NCBI RefSeq assembly: GCF_001577305.1
Contig: NZ_CP014518.1
Span: 2,356,001 to 2,420,000 of the forward strand
Length of the DNA: 64,000 nt
Reading direction: 5' to 3'
Origin: Sinomonas atrocyanea
Lineage (GTDB): Bacteria > Actinomycetota > Actinomycetes > Actinomycetales > Micrococcaceae
This document shows positions 37,707-47,324 of this stretch, in pieces; position 1 is the stretch's first letter, and each line of letters opens with the position of its first letter. The position numbers were made by a program, and so were the translations under genes. The notes below the pieces were generated by a model. The model was given only the letters and a program-made list of their open reading frames with translations, ran no database searches and was not told where the DNA came from.

Positions 37707-38777
37707 TCAGTCCGCTAGGTGGTCAGGACGTCGTAGGATCCCCTGCACCTGGTCGCCGATGCGGAAGCCGTCCCGGTCCATCCAGTAACGACGCAGCACG
37801 TTCAGCCCGATACAGATGTCCATTGAGTGGACGCCCTGCAGGGCCCCCAAGTCCTCGGTGATGAAGTCTGCCAGCTGGGCGGGGCCCGTGAACGCGCCGT
37901 TGTGGGTCACGGACGCGCTGCCCGCCACCATGGACACCATCCGCGCGGAGGGGTGCCGACTGAGGTCGGCCAGGACGTCCGGAATGGCAGAAGGGTCGAC
38001 CTGCAGGGAGATGTTGGCGTTCAGGGGGAAGCCCACCGCTGCGGGTTCGACCTCGATTCGCGGCGAGATCGCCCCGGAGCCCAGGATCACCTGCATGCTC
38101 CGATAGGCAGTAGAACTGCTCACGGAGAGCTTCCTCCCCAGGTCGGCGGCTGAGATGCGCGAATTGCTGCCCAACTCCTGCAAGGTTCGAAAGTCGATCT
38201 CGCTCAGGTCTTCGATCCGCGTGAAAGGAGGCAGGACCACCGGGTCGGTGCAGCCCTCCAGTTCGCGCCGCTGCTGTTCGGTCAGGCGATTCAGGCGCCA
38301 CGACTGGCCCACCCGCGGACTCCTAAGCACGAGCTGGCTCCGGGCGGAGGCGATACCCGGAATAGAAGGGATCCGACGGCTGATCAGGTCATTGGCGTCG
38401 GATCCCAGAAGCGGGTAGAGGTCCGCGTAGATGTCGGCGCTGCCCGAGGTGACCATCAGGAACTGGATCTCCGGAAACTGCTTGAGTTCCTCGGCAACCT
38501 CGTACGCGCGGCCGGGCTGACAACGGATCCACATCTGAAGCGGATTGCCCGACGTGACAAGGGGCCACGCGAACCGGCCGATGGCCTTGACCAGGCGCTC
38601 CTGCTGCAGGCGCTTGAGCTTCCGCGTCACTGTGGTGGTGGGCTGATCGAGGATCTCGGCGAGCTTGCTGGCCGGCACACGGGGGGCCACCTGCAGGGCG
38701 GCGACGATGTCCAGACTGACCGGATCGTCGATCACCGGCCAGTCATCGACTCGGGCGGGCGTCGGGTCAGCGCTCAT
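37707..38777 (-). CDS. Tandem Lrp/AsnC-family transcriptional regulator
   Basis: A 356-residue protein made of two Lrp/AsnC units. HTH 1 is near residues 25-65 (RVPASKLAEILDQPTTTVTRKL) with its ligand domain to about 165; HTH 2 is near 205-245 (RISAADLGRKLSVSSSTAYRSM) with a second ligand domain to the end. Such double units are common in actinobacteria and usually control an adjacent transport or amino-acid-like catabolic operon. It is divergent from the operon at 38982-44200, its probable target. The ATG at 38777 lacks a good ribosome site. Confidence 0.85.
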   Translation of the reverse strand: MSADPTPARVDDWPVIDDPVSLDIVAALQVAPRVPASKLAEILDQPTTTVTRKLKRLQQERLVKAIGRFAWPLVTSGNPLQMWIRCQPGRAYEVAEELKQFPEIQFLMVTSGSADIYADLYPLLGSDANDLISRRIPSIPGIASARSQLVLRSPRVGQSWRLNRLTEQQRRELEGCTDPVVLPPFTRIEDLSEIDFRTLQELGSNSRISAADLGRKLSVSSSTAYRSMQVILGSGAISPRIEVEPAAVGFPLNANISLQVDPSAIPDVLADLSRHPSARMVSMVAGSASVTHNGAFTGPAQLADFITEDLGALQGVHSMDICIGLNVLRRYWMDRDGFRIGDQVQGILRRPDHLAD

Positions 38778-38981
38778 GTGGGAAGGGTAGCACCGAGCGG
38801 CCATCCTAGAGCTGGTTAAAAAAGCCACATGAGCGCAAAAATGAGAACGAATTCACCAACCTGGGTCTTGTATATGATCGAAACCGTCCTTACGCTGAGT
38901 GAGATGGAGGTCACAGGCGGCATCCGACGTCGGTGCTGGCCGCGTCCTCCGCCCACCCAGCACGCGAGAGAGAGACGAACC
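38778..38981. promoter_or_regulatory. AT-richer divergent promoter region of the Lrp-linked operon
   Basis: This 204-bp gap between the divergent regulator and deacetylase genes has AT-rich patches (TTAAAAAAG at 38816-38824; TATATGAT near 38871-38878) rare in this window. TATGAT at 38873 is a plausible -10 for the plus-strand operon. I found no convincing symmetric Lrp box. Confidence 0.4.
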
Positions 38982-39902
38982 ATGAGCAGCGAACCCCCTT
39001 GGAGCTGGCCCGAGAGCACATGGAGGGGACACGTGGAGCGTGTCCGGGCCGGCCGGACGCTGATGGACCCGGCCCCGAGCCGACGGTGGCCCGAAGGAGC
39101 GAAGGCTGCCGTCCTGCTTTCCTTCGACTCTGACCACGAGACTCCGTCGTTGCGCGATGGGGAAACCAGCCCTGGAAAGATGGCCGCCGGTGAATACGGC
39201 ATCAGGGTCGCCGTGCCCCGCATTCTGGAGCTCTTGGAGCGGTACGAAACTAAGGCGTCGTTCTTCATCCCTGCGGTCTGCGCCCTGCTGCGTCCGCATG
39301 AGGTACCCGGCTACGCCGATGCCGGCCACGAGGTGGCCGTACACGGCTGGATACACGAACGCAACACGCAGCTGAGCCACGAGCAGGAGCTGGACCTGCT
39401 GAGCCGGTCGCTGGAGGTGCTGCACAAGCAGTCGGGAGTGCGCCCCGTTGGTATCCGCACCCCGTCGTGGGACTTCTCCGATTCGACGCTCGATGTGGTC
39501 CGCGAACTCGGGTTCCTGTACGACTCCTCGCTGATGGCCGACGACGAACCCTACGAACTGCTCGCCGACGGCGTACCCACGGGAGTGGTAGAGATCCCCG
39601 TCGAGTGGATCCGCGACGATGCGCCGTACCTGATGATGGACCGCTTTGCCTCGCTCCGCCCCTACACCCCTCCTAGAGAGCTGCTGCGGATCTGGAAGGA
39701 CGAGTTCGACGGTGCGTACGCCTCCGGTGGCGTTTTCCAGCTGACGATGCATCCGCACATCATCGGCCACCGCTCACGCCTAGTCGTCCTCGAAGAGCTG
39801 CTCGCCTACATCCGCGAGTTCGACGACGTCTGGGTCACCACCCACGCAGAACTCGCCGACCGCGTCTCCGCCCACCTCACCCCAAGGGACACCGAATCAT
39901 GA
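38982..39902 (+). CDS. Polysaccharide-deacetylase-family (CE4) hydrolase
   Basis: A 306-residue NodB-fold hydrolase. The metal site can be placed: Asp in LLSFDSDHE, and HxxxH in HGWIHERN; later blocks GIRTPSWDFS and TMHPHIIGHR fit motifs 3-5. The intracellular position (no signal peptide) and the SFDxDxE start resemble the PuuE/allantoinase-like and HpPgdA-like branch, which acts on small amides rather than on polymers. First gene of a five-gene operon with MFS, SDR, ketopantoate-reductase-like and M20 genes. The ATG overlaps nothing; its stop overlaps the MFS start (ATGA). Confidence 0.8.
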   Translation: MSSEPPWSWPESTWRGHVERVRAGRTLMDPAPSRRWPEGAKAAVLLSFDSDHETPSLRDGETSPGKMAAGEYGIRVAVPRILELLERYETKASFFIPAVCALLRPHEVPGYADAGHEVAVHGWIHERNTQLSHEQELDLLSRSLEVLHKQSGVRPVGIRTPSWDFSDSTLDVVRELGFLYDSSLMADDEPYELLADGVPTGVVEIPVEWIRDDAPYLMMDRFASLRPYTPPRELLRIWKDEFDGAYASGGVFQLTMHPHIIGHRSRLVVLEELLAYIREFDDVWVTTHAELADRVSAHLTPRDTES

Positions 39903-41227
39903 GCGAACTGAGCGTGAACGAGACCCTCGTTCACCAGACCAGACTCTCCGCCCGCGGCCGCAAGGCCATCATCGCCGGTTCCATCGGCAACACCGTCGAA
40001 TGGGTCGACTGGTCCGTATACACGACCTTCTCGTCCGTCTTCGCCCATCACTTCTTCCCCGCAGGGAATGAGATCGCGTCGCTGCTTGGCGCACTCGCCA
40101 TCTTCGCGGTCGGGTTCGTGATGCGCCCGATCGGAGCCGCAGTGCTCGGCGCCTACGCGGACAAGCATGGACGGAAGAAGGGCCTCGTGCTGACCATCGG
40201 GATGATGGCCGGGGCGTCCTTGGTCATCGGCCTGATCCCTGACTTCGGCACTATCGGCGTCCTCGCACCTGCCCTCCTCTTCCTTGCCCGGCTCGCCCAG
40301 GGATTCTCCGCTGGCGGCGAGTTCGGTTCCTCCTCTGCATTCCTCATCGAATCTGCGGCCCCGCGGAGGCGGGCATTCGCCGGTTCTTGGCAGCAGGTCT
40401 CGGTCGGCGCCGGCATCCTCATAGCCTCGGGCCTCGGCGCCATTATCACCTCGACCCTGCCCAAGGACGCCGTCGATGCCTGGGGATGGCGCGCCGCATT
40501 CATCATCTGCGCTCTGCTCGGAGTCGTCGGGCTCTGGCTCAGGTCCTCCGTCGAGGAGACAGACTCGTTTGCGAAGGCGAAGGTCGCGGCAGAAGCGACG
40601 GCTGCCCGAAGCATCCGACCGCCCCGCGGCGCAGTGTTCACCATGTTCGTCAAGCACCCTGGTTCCACCCTGCGCGTCTTCGGCGTCACGATAGCCGGCA
40701 CGCTGCTGTACTACATGTGGGCCTCCTATATGCCCACCTATGCGGCCGTCTCGACTCACATCCCGCTCAACCAGGCGCTGACGGCCAACTTCATCGGCGT
40801 CCTCATCTTCCTGGTCCTGCTGCCGTTCGCGGGTCTGCTCTCAGACAAGATCGGCCGCAAGGCCACCATGACTGCCTTCGCCGGTGGATTCTTGGTCTTC
40901 GCTTGGCCGGCTTTCCACTTCCTCAACGCATCCTTCTCGACGCTGCTGGTCATCCAGATCATCGGCATGATCCTGCTGCTCGGCTACTCCGCCAACTGTG
41001 CAGTGATCATGGCAGAACAGTTCCCCGCTTCCGTCCGCGCCACCGGCATCGGCGTCCCCTACGCCCTCGCTGTGGCACTCTTCGGCGGCACGGCTCCATA
41101 CATCACCACCTGGCTCACCTCCAGCGGCCTCGGAAGCTGGGTCTGGCTCTACTGCGCGGTCGCAGCAGCCATCGGCGTCATCGTCTACCTGACCATGCCC
41201 GAGACCAAGGGAAAGGACCTGGATTGA
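39899..41227 (+). CDS. MFS metabolite:H+ symporter (MHS family)
   Basis: A 442-residue 12-helix symporter. The family's N-terminal block reads GSIGNTVEWVDWSVYTTF, with RPIGAAVLGAYADKHGRKK as motif A and RLAQGFSAGGEFGSS in helix 4. MHS carriers import small carboxylates or amphoteric solutes such as proline betaine or shikimate. Its place between the hydrolase and the SDR suggests it imports the operon's substrate. Stop overlaps the next start (TTGA). Confidence 0.88.
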   Translation: MSELSVNETLVHQTRLSARGRKAIIAGSIGNTVEWVDWSVYTTFSSVFAHHFFPAGNEIASLLGALAIFAVGFVMRPIGAAVLGAYADKHGRKKGLVLTIGMMAGASLVIGLIPDFGTIGVLAPALLFLARLAQGFSAGGEFGSSSAFLIESAAPRRRAFAGSWQQVSVGAGILIASGLGAIITSTLPKDAVDAWGWRAAFIICALLGVVGLWLRSSVEETDSFAKAKVAAEATAARSIRPPRGAVFTMFVKHPGSTLRVFGVTIAGTLLYYMWASYMPTYAAVSTHIPLNQALTANFIGVLIFLVLLPFAGLLSDKIGRKATMTAFAGGFLVFAWPAFHFLNASFSTLLVIQIIGMILLLGYSANCAVIMAEQFPASVRATGIGVPYALAVALFGGTAPYITTWLTSSGLGSWVWLYCAVAAAIGVIVYLTMPETKGKDLD

Positions 41228-42015
41228 GCCGCCACGTCCTGATCACCGGCGCCGGCAGTGGGATCGGCCGCCAGACAGCTCTTGCCTTCGCCCAGCAGGG
41301 CGCAATGCTCTCCCTCGTCGACCTCAGGACCGATGCCGCCGAGAGCGTGGCCAGCGAAGCCGAAGCCCTCGGCGCAGACTCAGTCCACGTGCACGCAGCC
41401 GACCTCCGCGATATGGAAGCACCGGCCACCATCGTTCGTGGCGTTTGGGGCGCTGCGCCAGTCGACGTGCTCGTCAACGCGGCCGGGGTCTACCCCGCCA
41501 CCCCCTACCTCGATCTGGATGCCTCGACGTGGGACGCGGTGCAGAACCTGAACGTCCGAGCTCCACTGCTCAGCACGGTCGCCCTGGCACAGCTGGCCTC
41601 GGCAACAGGGCGCCGGGCCGTCGTCGTCAACATCTCCTCCGGCGCCGCGCTGCGCGCCCGCCCAGGGGCCGCACCATACGCCACCTCAAAGGCTGCCCTC
41701 GAGATGGCCACCCGCGCCTCGGCCCTCGAGCTCGGCTCGCTGGGCATCAGGGTCAACGCCGTCGCCCCCGGATTCGTCACCGTGAACAGCAAGGCCAACC
41801 CCGTCACCGAGGAGTACGCCGCCGCCGTCTCTCCCAATCCGCTCGGCCGCAGGGGGCGCCCAGAGGACGTCGCCAATGCCGTGCTGTGGCTCTGCAGTGA
41901 CGCTGCCGAGTGGATCACCGGCGAGATTCTCCGTGTGGACGGCGGAGCCTCGACCGGCGCTATGAACCTGCCCCTCCACTGGGAACCCGCCACCAAGAAG
42001 GAAGCACACGCATGA
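41224..42015 (+). CDS. SDR-family oxidoreductase
   Basis: A 263-residue classical short-chain dehydrogenase. Cofactor loop TGAGSGIG at about 8-15, NAAG at about 83, catalytic Ser in NISSGAA and YATSK, and a VDGGAS C-terminus. NAD preference is suggested by Asp after beta-2 (LVDLRTD). TTG start overlapping the MFS stop by 4 bases; its stop overlaps the next ATG. It should oxidise an alcohol group of the imported compound or of its hydrolysis product; the substrate is unknown. Confidence 0.88.
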   Translation: MSRHVLITGAGSGIGRQTALAFAQQGAMLSLVDLRTDAAESVASEAEALGADSVHVHAADLRDMEAPATIVRGVWGAAPVDVLVNAAGVYPATPYLDLDASTWDAVQNLNVRAPLLSTVALAQLASATGRRAVVVNISSGAALRARPGAAPYATSKAALEMATRASALELGSLGIRVNAVAPGFVTVNSKANPVTEEYAAAVSPNPLGRRGRPEDVANAVLWLCSDAAEWITGEILRVDGGASTGAMNLPLHWEPATKKEAHA

Positions 42016-43040
42016 CCCTCGCGGACCTCCCCTACACCGTCGTCGGCGCCGGTGCCATCGGCGGCACTCTGGCCGTCCATCTCGATGCCCAGGGCGTCCC
42101 CGTCCAACTGGTCGACGCTGACCCGGGCCATGTAGAGGCCATCCGACGCAACGGGCTGCGCCTGCAGACCCCGGACGGAACCCTCACCGCACACCTGCCC
42201 GTCTTCGGACTCGACGACGCCCCCTCCCAGCTCAAAGGGGTGCTGCTAGCGGTCAAGGCTCAGACCACCGATAAGGCCGCCGCATGGATTGCGCCACGGC
42301 TCGCGCCCGACGGGTACGTCGTCTCGATGCAGAACGGCCTCAACGAGGCCGTCATCGCTGCTCACGTAGGAGCCGGGCGCACGATCAGTGCCTTCGTGGA
42401 CCTCTTCGCCGACGTCATGGAACCCGGTCTGGTCAAGGACGGCGGTGCCGGAGGGATGGCACTGGGTGAATACTCCGGCGGGGTAAGCGAACGCGTGCAC
42501 AACCTCGCCGCCGACCTACAGCACTGGGGATCCCCGGTGGTGACACCGAACGTCGACGGATTCCTCTGGTCCAAGCTCGGCTTCGGCGCCATGCTGTCCG
42601 CCACCGCGCTGGCCGATGCCGACATGGCCGACTTGATCCACCGGCACCGGCCCTCGATGGAAGGGCTCGCCGAAGAGGTCTTCGGCGTAGCAGAGGCCGA
42701 AGGAGTCGCACTCGAAGGGTTCGATGCTTTCGAGCCCACCGCGTACCGTCGGGGCGCCGACGCCGCCATGCGGGAGGCCGCCACCGACAGGCTGGTGGCA
42801 TGGCTGGGCACGCAGTCGAAGACCCGCTCTGGAATCTGGCGCGACATCGCCGTCCGCAGACGCCCTACCGAAGTGCCCTGCCACTATGAACCAGTCATTG
42901 CGAGGGCCCAGGCGCACGGCATCGCAGTTCCACTCCTCACGCAGCTGGTTGAGCTGATCAAGGCATTGGAGACCGGGCACACCGAAATGGGCGAACCACA
43001 CCTGGACGCGCTGGACGCGGCAGTCGGGGTCCGCTCATGA
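42012..43040 (+). CDS. Ketopantoate reductase (PanE/ApbA) family protein
   Basis: A 342-residue NADP-type reductase: the loop VGAGAIGG at about 10-17, Lys in LLAVKAQTT near 80, NGLNE near 105, and Lys in WSKLGFGAMLSAT near 190. The C-terminal helical domain holds the usual substrate pocket. In catabolic operons this family often reduces or oxidises 2-keto or 2-hydroxy acids other than ketopantoate. Joined to both neighbours by ATGA overlaps. Confidence 0.85.
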   Translation: MTLADLPYTVVGAGAIGGTLAVHLDAQGVPVQLVDADPGHVEAIRRNGLRLQTPDGTLTAHLPVFGLDDAPSQLKGVLLAVKAQTTDKAAAWIAPRLAPDGYVVSMQNGLNEAVIAAHVGAGRTISAFVDLFADVMEPGLVKDGGAGGMALGEYSGGVSERVHNLAADLQHWGSPVVTPNVDGFLWSKLGFGAMLSATALADADMADLIHRHRPSMEGLAEEVFGVAEAEGVALEGFDAFEPTAYRRGADAAMREAATDRLVAWLGTQSKTRSGIWRDIAVRRRPTEVPCHYEPVIARAQAHGIAVPLLTQLVELIKALETGHTEMGEPHLDALDAAVGVRS

Positions 43041-44200
43041 GAGACGCCCGCGCCGTCATCGCTCTTCAGGACTGGATCAGCTCCCACAGGGACGAGATGG
43101 TGCAGGACCTTTCGGACTACATCGGCCAAGAGACACCCTCCGACGATAAGAATCTCCTGATCAAGGGGCTCGACTGGACCGAACGATGGCTGGGTCTGAG
43201 GCTGGGCGCTCCCGCTGCTCGACGAATGGTTGACGGCGGCGACCACGGCGACACCGTGGTGGTCGACTACCCTTCCCCAACCCTCCCAGCTGCCCCTTGG
43301 GTCACCGCGCTGTGCCACTACGACACGGTATGGCAAGCAGGAACTCTCGCAGAATGGCCCGTATCGGTCGAGGGCGACGCCCTGACCGGGCCCGGTGCCT
43401 TCGACATGAAGGCAGGCCTAGTCCAAGCAGTCTGGGCCCTCAAGGCCTGCGACGCCGTGGGGGCAGTCCGCCCCCACGTGCGCCTCGTACTCAACGGTGA
43501 CGAGGAGCTGGGCAGCCCCTCCTCCCGCACTGTCATCGAGGAGGAATCGCTTCGCGGGGCGTCAGTGCTCGTCTTCGAGGCGAGCGCCAACGGCGCCCTC
43601 AAGACCGCGAGGAAGGGCGTCGGCATCTTCCGGGTGGAAGCACGGGGCGAAGCTGTCCATGCTGGGCTCGACCCGGAGGCGGGAGCAAGCGCTATCGAGG
43701 AGATCTCACGGGTAGTCCTCCTGCTGCACGCGGCGTCCGATCTTGCCGCGGGAACGACTATCAACGTCGGTGTCCTCCGCGGCGGAACGCGGACGAACGT
43801 CAAGGCTGGCCGCGCCGTCGCCGAGGTCGACGTCCGCGTCAGCAGTGAGGCGGAAGCCCAACGCGTTGACAGCCTGCTCGGATCCCTGAGAGCAGAAAAT
43901 CCCCTCGCGTCCATTTCGGTCGGGGGCGGGTGGAACCGGCCCGTGATGCAGCGGACGGAGAAGACGGCGGCGATGTTCAGCCGTGCCGTAGATGTCGCCA
44001 CGGCGCTCGACCTCGATCTGCAGGAAGCTTCGGTGGGAGGGGCCAGCGATGGAAACTTCGCCGCAGCCCTCGGCCTCCCCGTCCTGGACGGCCTCGGGGC
44101 GGTCGGAGCGGGAGCTCACGCCCGCAACGAATGGATCAGCATCTCGGGCATGGTCGAACGGGCCGCTCTCGCCGCTGGTCTCCTGACGAGGCTCGTCTAG
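43037..44200 (+). CDS. M20-family metallopeptidase / amidohydrolase (CPG2/ArgE-like)
   Basis: A 387-residue di-zinc hydrolase. Metal-site residues: His in LCHYDTVW, Asp in GAFDMKAGL, Glu pair in NGDEELGS, and the late His in AGAHARNEW. The dimerisation domain lies about 180-290. Such enzymes cleave N-acyl or N-carbamoyl amino acids or small peptides. Last gene of the operon, followed by a hairpin shared with the convergent aldo/keto reductase. With a CE4-type hydrolase in the same operon, an amide-containing substrate is plausible. Confidence 0.88.
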   Translation: MRDARAVIALQDWISSHRDEMVQDLSDYIGQETPSDDKNLLIKGLDWTERWLGLRLGAPAARRMVDGGDHGDTVVVDYPSPTLPAAPWVTALCHYDTVWQAGTLAEWPVSVEGDALTGPGAFDMKAGLVQAVWALKACDAVGAVRPHVRLVLNGDEELGSPSSRTVIEEESLRGASVLVFEASANGALKTARKGVGIFRVEARGEAVHAGLDPEAGASAIEEISRVVLLLHAASDLAAGTTINVGVLRGGTRTNVKAGRAVAEVDVRVSSEAEAQRVDSLLGSLRAENPLASISVGGGWNRPVMQRTEKTAAMFSRAVDVATALDLDLQEASVGGASDGNFAAALGLPVLDGLGAVGAGAHARNEWISISGMVERAALAAGLLTRLV

Positions 44201-44212
44201 AGAGGGAGGCCG

Positions 44213-44249
44213 AGGCGGGGCTGGGCAATTCAAAGGTGCAGCCCCGCCT
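44213..44249. terminator. Hairpin between convergent M20 and aldo/keto reductase genes
   Basis: A perfect 11-bp stem (AGGCGGGGCTG and its complement) with a 15-base loop, placed between two converging genes, 12 bp after the M20 stop. Likely bidirectional; followed by CTTCTCC rather than a T-run. Confidence 0.65.
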
Positions 44250-44264
44250 GCTTCTCCCCCGCAG

Positions 44265-45251
44265 TCACCAGCGTGGGTGGACCGCCTCGCGGAAGTACGC
44301 GTCGTAGATGCGCCGCACGCCGACGTCGAACTCCGGGCCCAGTGACGCTGCGCCGGCTGCCGGTGCCGCGTTTGCCCGTGCCTGATCGCCATTCCTCGCG
44401 CCAGGGATCACGGTCGACACCCCGGGCTGGGAGATGATCCAGGCCAGGGCAGCCTGTGCGGTGGTCAGCCCTGGCGGGACGAGCTTCTGGAACTCGGCGA
44501 CCGCGTCCAGTCCCTGCTCGAAGTCCACGCCGGAGAAGGTCTCCCCGACATCGAACGCGGAGCCGGTCCGGTTGTAGTTGCGGTGGTCCCCTTCCGGGAA
44601 GGTGGTGCTCCGGCTGTACTTCCCGCTGAGCAGGCCCGAGGCGAGTGGCACGCGCACCACGATGCCCACTCCGGCCTCCACTGCCGCCGGGAAGACCTCG
44701 TCCAGGGGCTTGAGCCGGAAGGGATTGAAGATGATCTGCACTGTGGCGACGTGCGGCCGTGCGATCGCGGCCAAAGCCTCGTCGGCAGTCTCCACGCTGA
44801 CTCCGTAGTGCCGCATCACCCCCTCCTCGACCAGTTGGTCCAGGGCATCGAAGACCCGGTCGTCTGCGTAGACCGAGGTGGGCGGGCAGTGCAGCTGGAC
44901 GAGGTCGAGGGTGTCGCGTCCCAGGTTGCGGCGCGAGCGGTCCAGCCACTCCCGGAAGTGTTCCAGAGAGTAGTTCTCCGGGACCTGGGGCATCCGGCGG
45001 CCCATCTTTGTGGCGACCATGACCCCGGCGTCGGGATGCGCCGCGAGCCACGCGCCGATGGCCTGCTCGCTGCGGCCGTCACCGTACACATCGGCGGTGT
45101 CGAAGAACGTCACCCCCGACTCGGCGGCCGCGTCGAGGACCTGCCCGGCCGCCTCCGGGCCGACGTCGCCCCAATCGCCACCCAGTTGCCACGTCCCCAG
45201 GCCAATCACGGAGACTTCTCGACCAGTCCGTCCCAGCACACGCGTTTCCAT
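44265..45251 (-). CDS. Aldo/keto reductase
   Basis: A 328-residue NADPH-type AKR. The tetrad is present: Asp and Tyr in FFDTADVYGDGRSE, Lys in VATKMGRR, His in VQLHCPP. The C-terminal NADP-binding block reads STVIPGARNGDQ. It resembles the general-stress/YdhF-like branch that reduces small aldehydes and ketones. It is monocistronic and divergent from the phosphatase gene across about 210 bp. Confidence 0.9.
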   Translation of the reverse strand: METRVLGRTGREVSVIGLGTWQLGGDWGDVGPEAAGQVLDAAAESGVTFFDTADVYGDGRSEQAIGAWLAAHPDAGVMVATKMGRRMPQVPENYSLEHFREWLDRSRRNLGRDTLDLVQLHCPPTSVYADDRVFDALDQLVEEGVMRHYGVSVETADEALAAIARPHVATVQIIFNPFRLKPLDEVFPAAVEAGVGIVVRVPLASGLLSGKYSRSTTFPEGDHRNYNRTGSAFDVGETFSGVDFEQGLDAVAEFQKLVPPGLTTAQAALAWIISQPGVSTVIPGARNGDQARANAAPAAGAASLGPEFDVGVRRIYDAYFREAVHPRW

Positions 45252-45464
45252 GGGCTCCGACTATAGTGCCGAAACCTGCTTCCAGCGCGAGGGCGATCAC
45301 GATGGCCGGGGAGGGTGAGCCCAGGGGTCGCTGAAGGTCGCCCAGATCGGTCGCGGACGTGTCGCGGCGGTGCCCGGCCGCCGTCGCCCGTTACGTTCCG
45401 CTGCCCGCTGGGTACCGCGTTAGTAGTGTTCCTGCATTCGGCACGGCGAGGACGGGGTGATTTC

Positions 45465-46286
45465 GTGGAGGACACGACAGCGACGAGTGGTCCGGCCGAC
45501 GGGGATTCGGTCAACCGTGACGGCCTGACGCACGCCGTCCAGGAGCGCGGGGCGGTGGAGCTGCTCCTCATCCGGCACGGTGAGAGCGAAGGCAACGTCG
45601 CGGCCACGGAAGCGCGCGAGGCAGGTGCGGAGGTCATCGACGTCCCCGCCCGCGATGCCGACGTGGACCTCTCCGCGACCGGCCGGGACCAGGCCAAGGC
45701 GCTGGGCGCCGCGTTGGGGCGGATCGCCGAGGGGCTCCGCCCCGACGCCGTGGTGTCCTCTCCCTACGCGCGGGCGCGCCAGACGGCCGAGATCGCTGTG
45801 GAGACAGCGGGCTGGCCGCTGCAGGTGCGCACCGACGAGCGGCTGCGCGACCGCGAGCTCGGCATCCTGGACCGGCTCACCCGGCTGGGCGTCGAGAGCC
45901 GCTATCCCGAGGAATCCGAGCGCCGGGACTGGCTGGGCAAGCTGTACTACCGCCCGCCGGGCGGGGAATCGTGGGCGGACGTGGCTCTGCGGCTGCGGTC
46001 CGTGCTGGCCGAGCTGAACGACCTGGGTGTGGGGCACCGGGTGATGCTGGTGTGCCACGATGCGGTCATCATGCTGTTCCGGTACGTGCTGGAAGGCCTC
46101 AGCGAAAGGGAACTGCTGGACCTGGCCGCCAGGGAAACCATCCTCAACGCCTCGGTGACGCGGTTCGTGCGTCCCTCCGGGTCGGGACCGTGGACCTTGG
46201 AGAGCTTCAACGTGGCCGACCACCTGGCGGAGCAGGGCGTCGCGGTCACCGAGCACGGAGGTGACACCAGTGCCCGGCCGCGCTGA
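45465..46286 (+). CDS. Histidine phosphatase (phosphoglycerate-mutase-like)
   Basis: A 273-residue histidine phosphatase. The phosphohistidine site is LLIRHGESEGN near residue 37; SPYARARQTAEIA and the second His block MLVCHDAVIM complete the core. It is longer than CobC-type enzymes because of an N-terminal 30-residue hydrophilic extension. GTG 45465 follows GGGGTGA. It overlaps the NnrD-like gene by 26 bases, suggesting co-expression. Substrate unknown. Confidence 0.85.
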   Translation: MEDTTATSGPADGDSVNRDGLTHAVQERGAVELLLIRHGESEGNVAATEAREAGAEVIDVPARDADVDLSATGRDQAKALGAALGRIAEGLRPDAVVSSPYARARQTAEIAVETAGWPLQVRTDERLRDRELGILDRLTRLGVESRYPEESERRDWLGKLYYRPPGGESWADVALRLRSVLAELNDLGVGHRVMLVCHDAVIMLFRYVLEGLSERELLDLAARETILNASVTRFVRPSGSGPWTLESFNVADHLAEQGVAVTEHGGDTSARPR

Positions 46287-47205
46287 TTCTCATGCCGCCA
46301 TCCTCGTGACGCCGTCGCTCCTGCGACAGTGGCCGCTCCCCGCCCCCGGCCAGGACAAGTACTCGCGCGGGTCCGTACTGGTGGTCGGCGGAGCCCGGGC
46401 AACCCCCGGCGCCGCTCTGCTCGCCGGAACGACAGCACTCCGCGCCGGGGCCGGGAAGCTGACCCTAGCCGTGGCTGGATCGGTGGCCGTGCAGCTGGGG
46501 GTCGCCTTGCCGGAGTGCGGTTCGATCGGCCTGCCGGAAACCGACAGCGGCTCCATCAAACCGGAGCTCGCCCGGATCTCCCCGTACCTGGACGAGGCGG
46601 ACACGGTCCTGGTGGGGCCGGGGCTGGACGACCCCGACCTTGCCGGGCAGCTGCTGGCAGCCCTTCTCGAGCGCGAGAGCGCCCGCGGCGACCAGTCCGG
46701 CGGCGACTCTGACGGCCGGGGAGGGCCCGCCGTCGTCCTCGATGCCTTTGCCCTGGCCGCCCTGGTGACGCTGGAGGACCAGCTGGAACCCTGGCGGGGC
46801 CGGCTGATCCTCACCCCGAACCGCAAAGAGGCCGCGCTCCTGCTGGGGCGGGACGTGGATGACCCGGAAAAGGACCTGGCCGAGATCTCCGCCAGGTTCG
46901 GCGCCGTGGTCACCTGCCAGGGGCTGATCACCCAGCCGCCCGGACGGGATCCGGAGGAACCGGACCTGTGGAAGATCACCACGGGATACGGCGGCCTCGG
47001 CACCTCCGGCAGCGGGGACGTCCTGGCGGGCGCGATCGCCGGGCTCAGGGCCCGAGGAGCCAGCAGCGCGCAGGCAGCCTGCTGGGGCACCCATCTGCAT
47101 GCCGCAGCAGGCGACCGGCTCGCCAGCAGGCTGGGGCCGCTCGGGTTCCTGGCCCGCGAACTTGCCGACGAGCTGCCTGCGCTGATGCTGGAGTCCAGCG
47201 TCTGA
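46261..47205 (+). CDS. nnrD: ADP/ATP-dependent NAD(P)H-hydrate dehydratase
   Basis: A 314-residue YjeF C-terminal/ribokinase-like protein that repairs hydrated NAD(P)H (NAD(P)HX) using a nucleoside di- or triphosphate. Signature blocks: GSVLVVGGARATPGAALL near 35-52, LVGPGL near 118, LTPNRKEAALLLG near 180 and the catalytic GTSGSGDVLAGAIA near 242. It lacks the epimerase (YjeF N-terminal) half found in fused versions. The GTG start lies within the end of the phosphatase gene. Confidence 0.88.
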   Translation: MTPVPGRADSHAAILVTPSLLRQWPLPAPGQDKYSRGSVLVVGGARATPGAALLAGTTALRAGAGKLTLAVAGSVAVQLGVALPECGSIGLPETDSGSIKPELARISPYLDEADTVLVGPGLDDPDLAGQLLAALLERESARGDQSGGDSDGRGGPAVVLDAFALAALVTLEDQLEPWRGRLILTPNRKEAALLLGRDVDDPEKDLAEISARFGAVVTCQGLITQPPGRDPEEPDLWKITTGYGGLGTSGSGDVLAGAIAGLRARGASSAQAACWGTHLHAAAGDRLASRLGPLGFLARELADELPALMLESSV

Positions 47206-47324
47206 CGCTCACTAGCCGTGCAGAGCAGCCAGGGTTGAATAACCGCATATCGGGTACAACTTTGACGGGTTCACTGAAGCGCCGGGCACCCCGGCTGGCA
47301 GGGGGAGGAAACAGGAGGCGATCC

